This document shows, piece after piece, positions 47,486 through 48,105 of a stretch of DNA of 48,105 nt; within the stretch, counting starts at the first letter, position 1, and each line of letters starts with the position of its first letter. The position numbers were made by a program, and so were the translations under genes. Source of the stretch: an uncultured Candidatus Saccharibacteria bacterium (GTDB lineage: Bacteria; Patescibacteriota; Saccharimonadia; Saccharimonadales; Saccharimonadaceae); contig CAMZGF010000001.1 of the NCBI GenBank assembly GCA_947306315.1, forward strand, positions 1 to 48,105, given 5' to 3'. Below the pieces are notes generated by a model. It searched no databases and had not been told where the DNA came from. It was given only the letters and a program-made list of their open reading frames with translations.

Positions 47486-48105
47486 ATGGCAACAAAACTT
47501 GAAGATATCGTAAGCCTTTGTAAACGTCGTGGATTTGTTTTCCCAGGCTCTGACGTTTATGGCGGTATGGCCGGTACTTGGGATTTTGGTCCACTTGGTG
47601 TTACTCTAAAGAAAAATCTCATGGATGCATGGTGGGACTTCTTCGTTGAGAAGCGTGACGATATGTTTGGTGTTGACGCAGCTATCATCATGAATCCACG
47701 CACTTGGGTCGCTTCAGGCCACACTGCAACTTTTGCAGATCCACTCGTTGAATGTAAAGAGTGTAAATCTCGTTTTCGTGCCGATAAAATTGCCGACGGC
47801 ATCTCCGAATCTGTTACAACCGAGGAATTCCTCGCAACTCACACAAAATGTCCTGTCTGTGGTAAAGAAAACTGGGGCCCAATCCGCAAGTTCAACATGA
47901 TGTTCTCAACTCACGTTGGTGCAGTTCTTCCTGAAGATACAAAAGAAAACCCAGAACTCGCAGAGAAAAACATTGCTTACCTTCGCCCAGAAACTGCACA
48001 AGGCATTTTCACTAACTACAAAAACGTCGTAGATACTATCTATCCAAATCTTCCATTTGGTCTCGCGCAACAAGGTAAGGCATTCAGAAATGAAATCTCT
48101 CCACG
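47486..48105 (+). CDS. glyS: Glycyl-tRNA synthetase, single-chain type (cut by window end)
   Basis: Charges tRNA-Gly. About 206 N-terminal residues are visible. They start MATKLEDIVSLCKRRGFVFP and continue GGMAGTWDFGPLGV, CKECKSRF with CPVCGKENW (a four-Cys zinc site), FNMMFSTHVG, LRPETAQGIFTNYKN and FGLAQQGKAFRNEISP, the class II core of the alpha2 GlyRS type rather than the alpha/beta GlyQ-GlyS type. The ribosome-binding site TAGGAGA is 9 nt before the ATG. The rest lies outside the window. Confidence 0.96.
   Translation, partial: MATKLEDIVSLCKRRGFVFPGSDVYGGMAGTWDFGPLGVTLKKNLMDAWWDFFVEKRDDMFGVDAAIIMNPRTWVASGHTATFADPLVECKECKSRFRADKIADGISESVTTEEFLATHTKCPVCGKENWGPIRKFNMMFSTHVGAVLPEDTKENPELAEKNIAYLRPETAQGIFTNYKNVVDTIYPNLPFGLAQQGKAFRNEISP

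Noticed and set aside
1..48105. CRISPR arrays, insertion sequences, integrases or prophage genes
   Set aside because: No repeat-spacer arrays, transposase motifs or phage structural genes seen; all large ORFs are housekeeping, envelope or unknown genes.

Overview
The window reads as a chromosomal stretch of an ultra-small-genome bacterium of the Patescibacteria (CPR), most like Candidatus Saccharibacteria (TM7). The DNA is A+T-rich with CCA-dominated proline codons. Genes are packed with 0-60 nt spacers, and many are short members of their families. Gram-positive-type envelope genes are present (MurB, MurA, MurJ, an LTA-synthase-like enzyme, DUF916-like surface proteins, a PDTG-type tail), as are the FISUMP, InlB-B and Gly-rich surface proteins common in this group. 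TGA works as a normal stop (recO and the gene at 26387 end in it), so the recoded SR1/Gracilibacteria code does not apply. The taxon call is inference, not a search result.

Layout. 1-2290: a 5'-damaged murB, folD and a small membrane protein. 2304-2380: tRNA-Arg. 2442-7576: a membrane-anchored methyltransferase, ftsK, then the rpsF-ssb-rpsR-efp-tlyA translation/replication operon. 7577-7966: about 390 nt with only a tiny ORF and a short direct repeat. 7967-13546: an XRE-HTH/MurA fusion, convergent pcrA/uvrD, then a DUF348-G5-transglycosylase gene abutting rsmA (ksgA). 13615-23698: a pilin-like protein, ftsH-murJ, two tandem DUF916-like surface proteins, a PDTG-tailed protein, a small tail-anchored protein, an unusual aquaporin and a large membrane protein. 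23727-23810: tRNA-Leu. 23836-31414: an unknown membrane protein divergent from an LTA-synthase-like gene, a compositionally foreign gene, sbcB and uvrA. 31451-37708: rplY and three large surface proteins. 37709-41031 (minus strand): a PfkB-like/aldolase fusion, then the operon of a TRM11-like methylase and rpmA. 41076-45991: a flippase-like protein, xseA-xseB, a membrane protein, a sensorless histidine kinase, a single-domain response regulator and recO. 46049-47413: a fourth surface protein. 47486 to the end: the start of glycyl-tRNA synthetase.

How it works together. Three themes dominate. First is cell envelope: precursor synthesis (MurA, MurB), lipid II flipping (MurJ), wall cutting, polyglycerolphosphate-type polymer synthesis and a set of anchored surface proteins. 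Second is DNA repair and recombination (Ssb, PcrA, UvrA, SbcB, ExoVII, RecO). Third is translation (S6, S18, EF-P, TlyA, RsmA, L25, L27, GlyRS, two tRNAs).

The most striking non-coding signals concern promoters. At seven loci the -10 box ends exactly 6 nt before the ATG with no Shine-Dalgarno sequence, which predicts leaderless mRNAs. The HTH-MurA gene has a perfect inverted repeat sitting on its own -10 box. Surface-protein genes share an inverted repeat around an extended -10 box plus a conserved start-region sequence that is kept at the nucleotide level even where the reading frame differs. The best candidates for something undescribed are the HTH-MurA/operator pair, the surface-protein regulon and the pseudokinase-aldolase fusion.
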